Assembly (NCBI RefSeq): GCF_003626695.1
Contig: NZ_RBAH01000005.1
Location: 124,001-188,000, forward strand
Reading direction: 5' to 3'
DNA length: 64,000 bases
Origin: Paenibacillus ginsengarvi
Lineage (GTDB): Bacteria > Bacillota > Bacilli > Paenibacillales > NBRC-103111
The notes under the pieces were generated by a model. The model had not been told where the DNA came from, did not search any database, and was given only the letters and a program-made list of their open reading frames with translations. A program made the position numbers and the translations under genes. This document shows positions 17,241 through 26,190 of this stretch, piece after piece; position 1 is the stretch's first letter, and every line of letters starts with the position of its first letter.

Positions 17241-18146
17241 GTGAGTTTAGTCCAGAATATTGTTGACGAGCTGTTCGATCCGTCTATCACGCATTGCGAA
17301 GAGTTGACTCATGGCTTTTCCGGCGCGAAAAAGTATGTACTCTATGCAGGTAACGTACCGAAGTACGTTTTGAAAGTTTACGGAATGGGACGAGCGGAGC
17401 GGCGTAAAGAGGAATTCGAATTGTTGCAGCGGCATGTCGATAACCAGGTAACCTGTCCAAAACCCGTCAAGTTCGGAAGCAATGAGGAGCACCAAGTTTG
17501 CTACATGATACTGGCTTATCTGGATGGAACGGGCGGGGACAAAGCCATACCCGGCAGGAGTGCAGAGGAACAGTACCTTCTGGGAGTTTTAGCGGGAAAG
17601 GAATTAAGAAAAATTCACCTCGTTTCTCCGTCGGTGCCGTTCGATTGGTACGGCAAACGGAAGGAGAAGTACAGGAGAAAAAGGGAGGAATGCAGGAAAG
17701 CCGGCCTTACCTTTTATCGGCAGGAGCTGATTGAGCCGTATATCGAGGACCATTTTCATATGTTAAAAGAGAGTTCGGTTTCGTTCCAGCATGACGATTT
17801 CCACCCTCAAAATATGATTGTAAACAACGACGGAGCTGTTTCGATTATTGATTTTGATTCTTTCGATTGGGGAGATCCGTGGGAGGAATTTTTCAAACTG
17901 CCCAAATATACGATACAGGTGAGCATCTCCTTTGCGAGGGGGCAAATAAACGGGTATTTTAACGGCATCATACCGGAGACGTTTTGGCCAAAATATAATT
18001 TGTTTGTCGCCTTGAACCAGCATGCCAGTCAATTAGGCGGCTTGGCTTATGGTAACCTGGCGTATGTCCAGGAGAGAACCCGGTACATTATCGACACGCA
18101 TGACTTTAGGCACAATGGTGCTCCTGCATGGTTCGTTAACGAATAA
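17241..18146 (+). CDS. Aminoglycoside phosphotransferase (APH) family kinase
   Basis: 301 residues from GTG 17241 behind GGGGGC. The catalytic loop is FQHDDFHPQNMIV near residue 182, and the metal aspartate is in SIIDFDSFDWGDPWEEF. The N-lobe lysine is in KYVLKVYGMG. It is a second, clearly different APH-fold kinase from the one at 13600. HDDFHPQN with DFDxxxWGDP is typical of the group that includes macrolide and unknown small-molecule kinases. It is followed within 45 nt by a GNAT gene. Confidence 0.8.
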   Translation: MSLVQNIVDELFDPSITHCEELTHGFSGAKKYVLYAGNVPKYVLKVYGMGRAERRKEEFELLQRHVDNQVTCPKPVKFGSNEEHQVCYMILAYLDGTGGDKAIPGRSAEEQYLLGVLAGKELRKIHLVSPSVPFDWYGKRKEKYRRKREECRKAGLTFYRQELIEPYIEDHFHMLKESSVSFQHDDFHPQNMIVNNDGAVSIIDFDSFDWGDPWEEFFKLPKYTIQVSISFARGQINGYFNGIIPETFWPKYNLFVALNQHASQLGGLAYGNLAYVQERTRYIIDTHDFRHNGAPAWFVNE

Positions 18147-18188
18147 ATACATACTACCTGCGATTGCATTTTGGAAGGAGAGCTGCCT

Positions 18189-18611
18189 ATGAACATCATT
18201 TACAGGAATGCAGCAATACAAGATGAAGAGGGAGTCTTTGTGTTGGCTAGGAGTCTAGCGACAAGTTACAACGTGAACAAGAAGGAGTTTTCTGCAATAT
18301 TTGCAGATACGCTGGGCAACGCTAATGCCGATATTCTGATCGCAGAATGCAATACGGAGCTCATCGGCTATGTACTGGCATTCCATCATCCCGCATTTTA
18401 TGCAAACGGTACTATAAGCTGGGTAGAGGAAATATTTGTTGCAGAACCGTACAGGAGAATGAGGGCAGGGCAAAAGTTAATGGAAATGGTGGAGAAACGG
18501 GCTGGGGAACGCGGGTCAAAACTTGTAGCCCTTGCAACAAGAAGAGCTGGCGATTTTTACAAGTCAATCGGTTATGCGGAATCGGCTCAGTACTTCAAGA
18601 AGACATTGTGA
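18189..18611 (+). CDS. GNAT family N-acetyltransferase
   Basis: 140 residues from ATG 18189, behind GGAAGGAG at 18173-18180. Motif A is VEEIFVAEPYRRMRAGQKLMEMVEKRA (RRMRAG in the place of Q/RxxGxG/A). The YKSIGYAESAQYFKK end is the usual C-terminal strand. It is probably co-transcribed with the preceding APH-type kinase and closes the accessory cluster with a strong terminator. Confidence 0.82.
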   Translation: MNIIYRNAAIQDEEGVFVLARSLATSYNVNKKEFSAIFADTLGNANADILIAECNTELIGYVLAFHHPAFYANGTISWVEEIFVAEPYRRMRAGQKLMEMVEKRAGERGSKLVALATRRAGDFYKSIGYAESAQYFKKTL

Positions 18612-18631
18612 GCACAAAAGAGGACTACCGG

Positions 18632-18663
18632 ACCGTCAGGGTGCTTCCTGACGGTATTTTCTT
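18632..18663 (+). terminator. Intrinsic terminator after GNAT gene
   Basis: ACCGTCAGG and CCTGACGGT pair perfectly over 9 bp with a GTGCTT loop, followed by ATTTTCTT. Confidence 0.9.
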
Positions 18664-18821
18664 GTTTCCTCTCAGTTATAAGTTGAGGCTGATTTATTGT
18701 CGCAGACGGTCATGAAGTATGTTGGCCGCTACAAGAGCACAAGGGAAAAAAGAGAATAAAATTACGGCCGAATGGAACCCTATTCCCATGAACCCAAATA
18801 TGCCCAAAATGGGGTAGGAGC

Positions 18822-19922
18822 ATGATGGCGGGAAATCGCAATATCAATTTTCATCAACTGGTCAGTCTGTTTATGCTTTCCTCAGGTCTTATGGATCATG
18901 TTATCGTTATTCCGTTCCTGCTCGGCATTTCCGGCCGAAACGGCTGGCTGTCGGTTGTCGCGGTTGGCCTTCTCCTGAGCTGCTGGCTGCCGGTTATGAG
19001 CTATGTGATGAAAAAAACGAATATGCAGCCAGTCTTCGGGTGGATCGAGCAAAAATATGGGCGTCCCTTGTCCCTGCTGATCGCCGTTCCTGTTTTTTTG
19101 TATTTGTTTGCATTTGGTACGGTGACCATCGTAGACACTGTCGGCTGGGTGAACAGCATTTTTCTTCCGGAGACGCCTGTTTGGTTCGTTACGCTGCTGC
19201 TGATGGGGGTTTGTGTCTGGGTCGCGCACTCCGGAATTGAGGCGATCGCCAGATGTTGCATTTTTTTGCTGCCGCTTGTCGTAATGTTCGGCATATTCGT
19301 CGGCGTGGTGAACACCTCCCGCAAACGTTACGATTTGCTGCTGCCTGTACTGGGAGAAGGGATCGCCCCTGTGCTTCACGGGATGTTTATTGCCGGGGGA
19401 GGGCTGATCGAGGTTACGCTCATTGTGCTGATGCAGCACCATCTATCGCGCAAACCGAAGTTTCCGCAACTGCTGCTGGTGCTGTGGCTGCTTGTTGGAC
19501 TTACAGTCGGTCCATACGTAGGAGCCGTTGCGGAGTTCGGTCCGGAGGAAGCCGCGCATCTCCGCTATCCGGCTTATGAAGAGTGGCGTTTGGTGCGAAT
19601 CGGCCATTACGTGGAGCACGTCGATTTTTTGTCTATTTTTCAATGGCTGACAGGAGCATTTATTCGAGTTTCACTGGCGCTGTTCTTGCTGAAGGATCTT
19701 ATATGGAACTACATCTTCCCCAAACATAATGCGAAAATCGGGGTTGTTTTGTTGGCGGTTCTGATGTCCGCCTTCATACTGCTGCCGATCACCGACAAAG
19801 CTTTTGTCGCCATCCTCAGCCGGTGGTATTTTACCGGCGCTCTCACCGTTCTGCTGCTGTTCAGTCTGGGTATGCTGCTGCTGGCCTGGTTCGCCAAACC
19901 GGAGAGGAGCCGTGCACGATGA
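18822..19922 (+). CDS. Spore germinant receptor permease-like subunit (GerB family)
   Basis: 366 residues, about 10 hydrophobic segments, GRAB/GerAB endospore germination permease family (opening FHQLVSLFMLSSGLMDHVIVIPFLLG, then a chain of membrane helices). It is the inner-membrane subunit that binds germinant amino acids or sugars together with GerA and GerC. ATG 18822 and ATG 18825 are both possible behind TAGGAG. The stop overlaps the next start in ATGA. No convincing sigma-G promoter could be picked out upstream by eye. Confidence 0.92.
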   Translation: MMAGNRNINFHQLVSLFMLSSGLMDHVIVIPFLLGISGRNGWLSVVAVGLLLSCWLPVMSYVMKKTNMQPVFGWIEQKYGRPLSLLIAVPVFLYLFAFGTVTIVDTVGWVNSIFLPETPVWFVTLLLMGVCVWVAHSGIEAIARCCIFLLPLVVMFGIFVGVVNTSRKRYDLLLPVLGEGIAPVLHGMFIAGGGLIEVTLIVLMQHHLSRKPKFPQLLLVLWLLVGLTVGPYVGAVAEFGPEEAAHLRYPAYEEWRLVRIGHYVEHVDFLSIFQWLTGAFIRVSLALFLLKDLIWNYIFPKHNAKIGVVLLAVLMSAFILLPITDKAFVAILSRWYFTGALTVLLLFSLGMLLLAWFAKPERSRAR

Positions 19923-21355
19923 ATGACGCCGGGTTTTTGGATAAACTTGCCGACATGACCGAAGAGTGCCAGGACATTACCAAACAACAATTTGCCGGAA
20001 GCATCGATACGATCAGCTTGTTTTTCCAATCCGAATTGGTGGATGTGTCGCGGATTCGCGAATATTTCATGCCGGAATTGGTCCGTTGCTTGGACGGAGA
20101 CGGGAACGGGCTCGAGGATCTGCTGAAAGAAAATGCGGCCGAATGCCTGCAAGGCTCAGACAGAACGATTGAGGCGTGCGCGTTGCAAGTATTTGGCGGC
20201 AAGCTTTTGTTATATGTAGAAGGGACCGGCCGGGTATACAGCATTAATTTTGCGATGAAGCCGCAGCGCAGCCCCGAGGATTCGGCGCTGGAACCTTCTA
20301 TTCGCGGGGCCAGGGACGGCTTTGTCGAGGAGCTGGAAACGAATATAGCGTTAATCCGCAAACGTTTGGCTACCGCCGATTTAAGGGTGGCCTACTATGA
20401 ATCCCGCGGATCGACAAAGACGCGATTGGCATTGCTGTATTACAAAGACCGCGTGCCGGCCTCCGCCTTGGCGCTCGTTCGCAAGCGTCTCGAGAATCTG
20501 GGGAAGACGACGCTTGTAGGCGGAATGTCCAGGCTGGAAGAGGCGTTATCCGGCAACCGGTATTCGCTTGTTCCGATAAGCAATTTTACGGGGAAGCCGG
20601 ATTATGCGGCCGAACGGCTTGTCCGCGGCAAATTTCTGGTTTTGATGGAAGGCTCGCCGACTGCGATGATCGCGCCGATCACCTTGACCGAGCTTTTTAT
20701 CAGCCCGGAGGATTCCTATTTCAGCTACCATGCGGCGATTACCAACCGTTTTTTTCGAATTATCGGGGCGTTTACCACCATATTTTTGCCGGGGCTGTAT
20801 GTCGCGCTGCTGATGTATAACCAGGATCAGATTCCATTTCAATTGCTCGCCACGGTAGGGATGTCCCGTATCGGGCTGCCCATCTCCGCCTTTTTCGAGA
20901 TGTTACTCAGTCTGCTGCTGCTCGATCTGCTGCGGGAGGCAGGCGCGCGTTTGCCCCGTGCGACCGGGTCCACGATTACGATGGTAGGCGGGATTATTAT
21001 TGGCGATGCCGCGCTGAGAGCCGGTCTTTTGTCGCCAAGCGTAACGTTTTTGGCGGCTATTTCCATCGTGTCCGGATCGACGCTGGTGAATTTGAATTTG
21101 CAGAGTACGACGAGAATTTTTCGATTGTTTGTGCTCTTCTTGTCGGCGACGGTCGGGATATACGGGACGATTATGGCTATGCTTTATATGCTCGTGTATG
21201 CCATAAACGTAAATTCGTTCGGACAGATGTACTTCCCGTATGTGAAGTTCAGTCGAAAGGACAGCTTGTTGAAGTTTTTCCGCCTGCCGTTTCGGAAAAA
21301 GGGTATCGATCTGGCGAAGAGCGTACCGTTCACCAAGAGTGAAGACGGCACATGA
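19919..21355 (+). CDS. Spore germinant receptor subunit (GerA family)
   Basis: 478 residues from ATG 19919 in the ATGA overlap. The soluble N-terminal domain (residues 1-230) is followed by the GerA membrane part starting near RFFRIIGAFTTIFLPGLYVALL, with about five helices and the conserved ARLPRATGSTITMVGGIIIGDA segment. This subunit is the largest of the receptor and forms a ligand-gated channel in family members. The order here is gerB-gerA-gerC rather than the more usual A-first arrangement. Confidence 0.93.
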   Translation: MNDAGFLDKLADMTEECQDITKQQFAGSIDTISLFFQSELVDVSRIREYFMPELVRCLDGDGNGLEDLLKENAAECLQGSDRTIEACALQVFGGKLLLYVEGTGRVYSINFAMKPQRSPEDSALEPSIRGARDGFVEELETNIALIRKRLATADLRVAYYESRGSTKTRLALLYYKDRVPASALALVRKRLENLGKTTLVGGMSRLEEALSGNRYSLVPISNFTGKPDYAAERLVRGKFLVLMEGSPTAMIAPITLTELFISPEDSYFSYHAAITNRFFRIIGAFTTIFLPGLYVALLMYNQDQIPFQLLATVGMSRIGLPISAFFEMLLSLLLLDLLREAGARLPRATGSTITMVGGIIIGDAALRAGLLSPSVTFLAAISIVSGSTLVNLNLQSTTRIFRLFVLFLSATVGIYGTIMAMLYMLVYAINVNSFGQMYFPYVKFSRKDSLLKFFRLPFRKKGIDLAKSVPFTKSEDGT

Positions 21356-22536
21356 ACAAAGAGAGACGATTGCATGTAAGTGCGCTTGTGCTGGCGGGAC
21401 TGGCTTTGCTATTGGTTTCGGGCTGTTGGGATGCGAAGGAAGTACATCGGCTGAATTACATCACCGGTCTCGGGATCGACTTTGAAGATGAGAAGTTCGT
21501 GGTTTATGCGCAAATGCTCAATTTTTCGTCGATCGCGAGCCAGCAGGAACGCTCCTCGCCGGTCAAAACCTGGGTCGGTGTCGGAAAAGGCTCCACCATT
21601 CTCGGCGCCATCAACGATTTGATTGCTACAGGACAAGGCACGATGTTCCTGGGTCACGTCAACTACCTGGTACTAACCGAAAAGGTGCTCAAGGAGCAAA
21701 TGCTGAAAAAAGTATTCGACTTCACCAATCGGAATAAGGAAACCCGCTATACGAAATGGTTTTACGGCACAAAGGGAGATTTGTTCGATTTGTTCAGCGC
21801 GAAGTCCTTTTTTGACCGAAGCACGCTCGACAGCATTCTGGGCAACCCGGAAGCCAACTACTCGCAGCTATCGAATCTGAAGCCTTATTACGTGAACGAT
21901 ATCGTTTCGAGCGTTCTTGAAACGTCGTCTACCACGATCGTCCCTTCCCTTGAGCTGACGAACAAAGTATGGAGGGAGTCGAACCGTCCCCAGGCTTTGT
22001 TCAAAAAAACGGGAGGTTTCGTCTTTAACGGAACGACCTATGTAGGCTGGATGCCGATGAGCGATATCATGTTAGGACGCTGGACTCAAAGGGCTTACGA
22101 GGCTTCTCCGCTGACGCTGCGTTCCGGAGATCAGATAGTGGCCACGCTAGAGGTGAAGGATGCCTCGCATGAAATCGAAATTGTAGACAAGGGGAGTCGT
22201 CCCCCACACTTCAAAATGAAGCTAAAGGCGAAAGCGACGATTATGGAGCTGGCGGCTGCGGTGTCTTTAGAGGAGATCGAGAAGCTGGGGGAGGCGACGA
22301 TTAGCGAAGAAATTATGGACTATTACAAGAAGGGGCTGCTCCTGCAAGCCGATCTGCTGCATCTGGGGCAAACCTATTACAGGTACCACCCGGGCAAATG
22401 GGCGGACTATAGCGAGCAGGGGCGATTGCCGCTAAAGCCCGATTCGCTCGAAGGCGTTACGGTTCATCTGCGAATCAACAATGCCCAGAAATACAAGTCG
22501 CCTCAAATGAAAGGTTCATACAAGCCTGGAGAATAG
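21352..22536 (+). CDS. Spore germinant receptor lipoprotein subunit (Ger(x)C family)
   Basis: 394 residues with a lipoprotein signal peptide ending in LLLVSGCWDAKEVHRL (lipobox VSGC), the nearly invariant GerC start (CWD.kE). The C-terminal domain holds PHFKMKLKAKATIMEL. The cysteine should be diacylglycerylated, anchoring the protein to the outer face of the spore inner membrane. It is coupled to gerA by an ATGA overlap and ends the operon. Confidence 0.93.
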   Translation: MNKERRLHVSALVLAGLALLLVSGCWDAKEVHRLNYITGLGIDFEDEKFVVYAQMLNFSSIASQQERSSPVKTWVGVGKGSTILGAINDLIATGQGTMFLGHVNYLVLTEKVLKEQMLKKVFDFTNRNKETRYTKWFYGTKGDLFDLFSAKSFFDRSTLDSILGNPEANYSQLSNLKPYYVNDIVSSVLETSSTTIVPSLELTNKVWRESNRPQALFKKTGGFVFNGTTYVGWMPMSDIMLGRWTQRAYEASPLTLRSGDQIVATLEVKDASHEIEIVDKGSRPPHFKMKLKAKATIMELAAAVSLEEIEKLGEATISEEIMDYYKKGLLLQADLLHLGQTYYRYHPGKWADYSEQGRLPLKPDSLEGVTVHLRINNAQKYKSPQMKGSYKPGE

Positions 22537-22590
22537 CCGTCAGCCAGTTCTCAGCGTGATATCAGTATGTAAAGCTGATGCCTGCAACTT

Positions 22591-22647
22591 AACAAAAGAA
22601 ACAGCGACAGAGCCGGATTCCGGGCTTCTGCCGCTGTTTTTGTTTTC
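22591..22647. terminator. Bidirectional terminator between gerC and araC-type gene
   Basis: ACAGCG at 22601 and CGCTGT near 22637 enclose inner CCGG pairs; TTTTTGTTTT follows on the plus strand, and the plus-strand AACAAAAGAA in front gives a U-tract on the minus strand. It serves converging genes. Confidence 0.75.
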
Positions 22648-22657
22648 GAACAGGCCG

Positions 22658-23461
22658 TCAGCGCCGCAAACCGCTGCGGTACTGCTCGGGCGTTACGCCG
22701 ACCGTTTTCGCGAATACCCGGTAAAATTGGCTCGTGCTCGAAAACCCGAGCCGGAAGCTGATCTCCGTCACGGTCGCTTCCGACCGCCCAAGCCGCGACT
22801 TTGCTTCTTCGACGCGCAACGCAAGCATGTATTGGTAGGGCGTCATGCCGAGAATCGACTTGAACGAGCGGATAAAATGATACCGGCTTTGCAGCGCGAT
22901 CGCGGCGAGCGTATCGATATTGATTTTGTCCGTAAAATGCTCGTGCATATAGTCCAGCACCTGCGTCATATACCGGTCGGCAACAGCTGCACTGGCTAAG
23001 GCGGCGTCCCGTTTGTTCGTCTGATTGCCCTTCAGCACGCGCGACAAAAAATAAAGCACCTGCGTTTCCGTTTCCTGCACGGCGAGCGGTTCCGTCTGAC
23101 CCAACAGCAGTGCCGTCACCCATTTGCGAAACTGGACGTTCAGCTCGGCCGGATCGATCTGCTGGCGCATATCCAGCTCCAGCGGGCGCTGTTTGGTAAA
23201 TTCCGCAAAGCTGCCGCGGTTGACCTGCAGCACGATAACGCCCGATCCTTCGGAAACGTGCAGCTCATGCGGCACCTCCGGGTATTGCACGAAGCCTTCG
23301 CTGCTTGCCAGCTCGTAAGCGCGATGCTGGCCTACGAACAAACACGATCCGTAGATCGGCACCGTAATTTGAAACTCCTGCTCATGGATATGCGGGGGCG
23401 TATTGTGCAGCTCCTCGATTTTCCAGAGCGTCATCTGCGGCGTATCGATTTTCATTTTCAT
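22658..23461 (-). CDS. AraC family transcriptional regulator
   Basis: 267 residues from ATG 23461 (MKMKIDTPQMTLWKIEEL) behind GGGGGAC on the minus strand. The N-terminal cupin-like domain has PPHIHEQEFQI. The C-terminal 100 residues form the double HTH, with VTEISFRLGFSSTSQFYRVFAKTVGVTPEQYR as the second motif. It is divergent from the Fsr-like exporter gene, 132 nt away, and is the likely regulator of that exporter. Confidence 0.85.
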   Translation of the reverse strand: MKMKIDTPQMTLWKIEELHNTPPHIHEQEFQITVPIYGSCLFVGQHRAYELASSEGFVQYPEVPHELHVSEGSGVIVLQVNRGSFAEFTKQRPLELDMRQQIDPAELNVQFRKWVTALLLGQTEPLAVQETETQVLYFLSRVLKGNQTNKRDAALASAAVADRYMTQVLDYMHEHFTDKINIDTLAAIALQSRYHFIRSFKSILGMTPYQYMLALRVEEAKSRLGRSEATVTEISFRLGFSSTSQFYRVFAKTVGVTPEQYRSGLRR

Positions 23462-23593
23462 TGGAAGTCCCCCGTCGGTTCCCCTATAGTACAAAAGTAT
23501 AGCAAAAGTTGCTTTCCTTCGCCGCAATTTTCGCGACGACAGCCCGTTCGGTTTTTCTTATGATGGATGTTAAAAACGGATAGGGTGAGCACG

Positions 23594-24802
23594 ATGAATA
23601 CTTCCATAGCCGTCCAAAGGTCGGCTCAGCGCACGTCCACCATGCTGCTTGGCGTCAGCTTCGCGCATTTGCTGAACGATGCCATGCAGGCGGCCGTTCC
23701 GGCCGGATTTCCGATTTTCCAGCAGTCGATGAACCTCAGCTTCGCTCAGGTCGGCTGGGTCGCCTTTACGCTGAACATTACCGCTTCGATCTTGCAGCCG
23801 CTGATCGGCCGGTACACCGATCGCAGGCCGCTGCCGATCTTGCTGCCGATGGGGATGCTGTTTACGCTTATCGGCGTCATCGGTCTGGCACTTGCAAGCA
23901 GCTTCTTCCTGCTGCTCTCGTCGGTGGCGCTGATCGGGGTAGGATCTTCGATCCTGCATCCGGAATCGTCGCGCGTCGCGCATTTGTCCGCCGGCAAAAG
24001 CAAAGGGCTGGCTCAATCGATCTTCCAGATCGGCGGCAATACCGGTCAGGCGCTGGCGCCGCTGCTGATCGCCTTTTTTATCGTGCCGCAGGGGCAGGGC
24101 GGATTTCTCTGGTTCGCCATCCTCGCCATTATCGGCATCGGGGTGCAGTGGTATATAAGCAAATGGTACGGACAGCAGGTCGCCTCCCGCGAGAGTAAGA
24201 GTCGCGCGTCCGCTGGCGCGCAGCGGCGATTCAGCAATAGGTACATCGCGTTCGTGTTCACTGTGCTGATTATATTGCTGTTTTCCAAATTCGTTTATTT
24301 GGCCAGCATGACGGGCTATTACGCCTTCTATGCGATGGAACGGTTCCACCTGTCGCTGGAACAAGCCCAGATCTGCATGTTCGCGCTGCAATTCGCGGGA
24401 ATGGTCGGCACGCTCATCGGCGGGCCGCTGGCGGACCGAATCGGCCGCAAAACCGTCATCTGGTTCTCGATCTTCGGCACGGCGCCGTTCTCGCTGCTGC
24501 TGCCGTATGCAAGTCCGGCGTGGGCGATCGTGCTGTGCCTATGCATCGGTTTGATTCTGATGTCGGGCTTCTCGGTCATTATCGTGTACGCGCAGGAAAT
24601 GATGCCGGGAAACGTCGGTACCGTGGCGGGACTGTTTTTCGGCCTGTCGTTCGGCCTTGGCGGGATCGGCTCGGTTGTACTCGGCTGGGCGGCCGACGTT
24701 ATCAGCATCTCGTCCATGATGCATATATGCTCGTGGCTGCCGCTGCTCGGCGTTGTCGCCTTCCTGCTGCCGAAGGACCGCAAGCTGGTCGCAACCGCTT
24801 GA
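23594..24802 (+). CDS. MFS exporter, fosmidomycin resistance (Fsr) type
   Basis: 402 residues from ATG 23594, with an AGGGTGAG site; an ATG at 23567 in the same frame lacks one. There are twelve predicted membrane helices. LLNDAMQAAVPAGFPIF and RYTDRRPLPILLPMG (loop 2-3 motif A variant) are typical of the Fsr branch of drug exporters. GGPLADRIGRKTVIWFS is the second-half motif A. The divergent AraC regulator suggests inducible efflux. The substrate is not deducible. Confidence 0.85.
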   Translation: MNTSIAVQRSAQRTSTMLLGVSFAHLLNDAMQAAVPAGFPIFQQSMNLSFAQVGWVAFTLNITASILQPLIGRYTDRRPLPILLPMGMLFTLIGVIGLALASSFFLLLSSVALIGVGSSILHPESSRVAHLSAGKSKGLAQSIFQIGGNTGQALAPLLIAFFIVPQGQGGFLWFAILAIIGIGVQWYISKWYGQQVASRESKSRASAGAQRRFSNRYIAFVFTVLIILLFSKFVYLASMTGYYAFYAMERFHLSLEQAQICMFALQFAGMVGTLIGGPLADRIGRKTVIWFSIFGTAPFSLLLPYASPAWAIVLCLCIGLILMSGFSVIIVYAQEMMPGNVGTVAGLFFGLSFGLGGIGSVVLGWAADVISISSMMHICSWLPLLGVVAFLLPKDRKLVATA

Positions 24803-24854
24803 TGGCCGCAAGCGAATGCGTAAATAGAAACCGAAACGGAACGGGTGAGCTTAG

Positions 24855-25655
24855 ATGGACTATGTGATCGACATCGAGGGCGTTATGTGGAGGCGCGGCG
24901 AGCTTACCTTGCTGCGCGACATCCACTGGCAGGTCCGCCGCCACGAGCATTGGGCGCTGCTGGGCCTGAACGGCTCGGGTAAAACGACGCTGCTTAATCT
25001 GATTAACGGCTATTTCTGGCCGACTAAAGGAAATGTGACCGTCCTGGGCCGCCGGTTCGGGGAGGTCGACTTGCGGGAGCTCCGGCAGTCGATCGGCTGG
25101 GTCAGCTCGTCGCTGCAAGAGAAGCTGTACGGCAGCGACCGGACGCAGCTCGTCGTTATCAGCGGCAAGTTCGCTTCGATCGGATTGTACGAAAAGCCCG
25201 GGCCGGACGATTTCGCCCGCGCCGAAGCGCTGATGGCGGCGCTCGGCTGCTCGCATCTGTGGGATCGGGAATACCGGATGTGCTCGCAGGGCGAGAAGCA
25301 GAAGCTTCTCATCGCAAGGGCGTTGATGGCCGAGCCGAAGCTGCTCATTCTGGATGAGCCGTGCAACGGGCTCGATCTGTTCTCACGGGAGAGGCTGCTT
25401 GCCAGCATTGACGACTTGACGCGGCAGGAGCATATGCCGACGATGATATACGTCACGCACCATACGGAGGAGATCCTGCCGGCGTTCGGCCATACGCTGC
25501 TGCTGCGGCGGGGCGAGGTATTCCGGCAAGGCGCTACTTCGGACGTGATGAACTCGGAAGCGCTGAGCGACTTCTTCGAAGCGCCCGTCGCCGCCGAGCG
25601 GCATGACGAGCGGTTTTACGTGCGGCTGGCGAAGGCTGGCCGGATACTCCAATAA
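24855..25655 (+). CDS. ABC transporter ATP-binding protein, YlmA-like, without permease
   Basis: 266 residues. Walker A GLNGSGKTT is near residue 38, Walker B LLILDEPCNGLD near residue 175, and the H-loop is in VTHHTEE. The signature sequence reads CSQGEKQK instead of LSGGQ. No permease gene is near, as in the YlmA/ModF-like group of stand-alone ATPases. It starts 52 nt after the exporter gene and may share its transcript. It may work with distant membrane partners or in a non-transport role. Confidence 0.8.
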   Translation: MDYVIDIEGVMWRRGELTLLRDIHWQVRRHEHWALLGLNGSGKTTLLNLINGYFWPTKGNVTVLGRRFGEVDLRELRQSIGWVSSSLQEKLYGSDRTQLVVISGKFASIGLYEKPGPDDFARAEALMAALGCSHLWDREYRMCSQGEKQKLLIARALMAEPKLLILDEPCNGLDLFSRERLLASIDDLTRQEHMPTMIYVTHHTEEILPAFGHTLLLRRGEVFRQGATSDVMNSEALSDFFEAPVAAERHDERFYVRLAKAGRILQ

Positions 25656-25658
25656 ACA

Positions 25659-25711
25659 TACGAAAGGCCTCGACTTCCACTGCCAAGCATGGGGAGGGAG
25701 GTCTTTTTTCG
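25659..25711 (+). terminator. Intrinsic terminator after ABC ATPase gene
   Basis: AAGGCCTC pairs with GAGGTCTT (one G-U), enclosing a further TTCC/GGGA pairing, followed by TTTTTTC. Confidence 0.7.
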
Positions 25712-25726
25712 GTTCTTCATAACGAC

Positions 25727-25853
25727 GCCACTACAGATAAGGGAGCCTACGCCGGTCTTGGTCAGGTTGTTGCAGCTCAACCAGCCACTGATCTATTGAT
25801 CGGGAGGGCCGCTGCCGAGTAATGATTCCGGAGCCAGGAGACTTGCCTGCACT
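25727..25853 (+). ncRNA. Degenerate 5'-truncated duplicate of the cobalamin riboswitch
   Basis: This stretch matches the 3' part of the riboswitch at 25923-26118. CAGCCACTGATCTATTGATC is shared exactly, followed by GGGAGGGCCGCTGCC (one change), GATTCCGGAGCCAGGAGAC and TTGCCTG, the last segments being the B12 box. A GCCACT near 25727 may be the remains of the GCCACTGTAA element. The AAAAGGGAA and CGCGGTCCC elements of a functional aptamer are absent, and a putative promoter for the intact copy lies downstream of it. It is most likely a duplication scar. Confidence 0.75.
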
Positions 25854-25864
25854 TGTTTTTACCA

Positions 25865-25893
25865 TTCGTTGTCAAGTAAGATGTAAGTATAAT
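25865..25893 (+). promoter_or_regulatory. Candidate promoter of the riboswitch-LysR transcript
   Basis: TATAAT at 25888-25893 lies 17 nt after TTCGTT (25865-25870), a weak -35. It is the best-placed promoter in front of the intact aptamer, in an A/T-rich stretch between the two riboswitch copies. Confidence 0.4.
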
Positions 25894-25922
25894 TGAATTT
25901 GTATAAATTGCATATTCGAGAA

Positions 25923-26118
25923 TAGGTGTCTGATCGGCGAGCGTGCTTGTCGTTCTGACTTAAAAGGGAAGTTCGGTGCAATACCGACGCGGTCCCGCCA
26001 CTGTAACGGAGGAGCAGGCAGCTTCACCAGCCACTGATCTATTGATCGGGAAGGCCGCTGCCTAGCGACGATTCCGGAGCCAGGAGACCTGCCTGTTCTG
26101 ACAGCACTGCTGTACCTA
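25923..26118 (+). ncRNA. Cobalamin (adenosylcobalamin) riboswitch
   Basis: The conserved core elements occur in order: AAAAGGGAA (25962-25970), GGTGCAATACCGACGCGGTC, CCGCCACTGTAA (25996-26006), CAGCCACTG, GGGAAGGCC, and the B12 box GCCAGGAGACCTGCC (26080-26094). ACCT at 26115-26118 can close P1 with AGGT at 25924-25927. Known family members bind adenosylcobalamin or methylcobalamin and switch off the downstream gene. The gene downstream here is a LysR regulator, which is unusual. The expression platform is the terminator at 26125-26190. Confidence 0.95.
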
Positions 26119-26124
26119 CGGGAG

Positions 26125-26190
26125 ATAGGGAAGTGTTAGATGAACCGTCATAATGCACTATTATGAAGGCGCCTTTCCCTATGTATTTTT
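26125..26190 (+). terminator. Riboswitch expression-platform terminator
   Basis: ATAGGGAA (26125-26132) pairs with TTCCCTAT (26175-26182), enclosing an inner CATAAT/ATTATG hairpin, and is followed by GTATTTTTC. It lies between the B12 box and the LysR start, consistent with transcriptional attenuation when cobalamin is bound. Confidence 0.7.
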
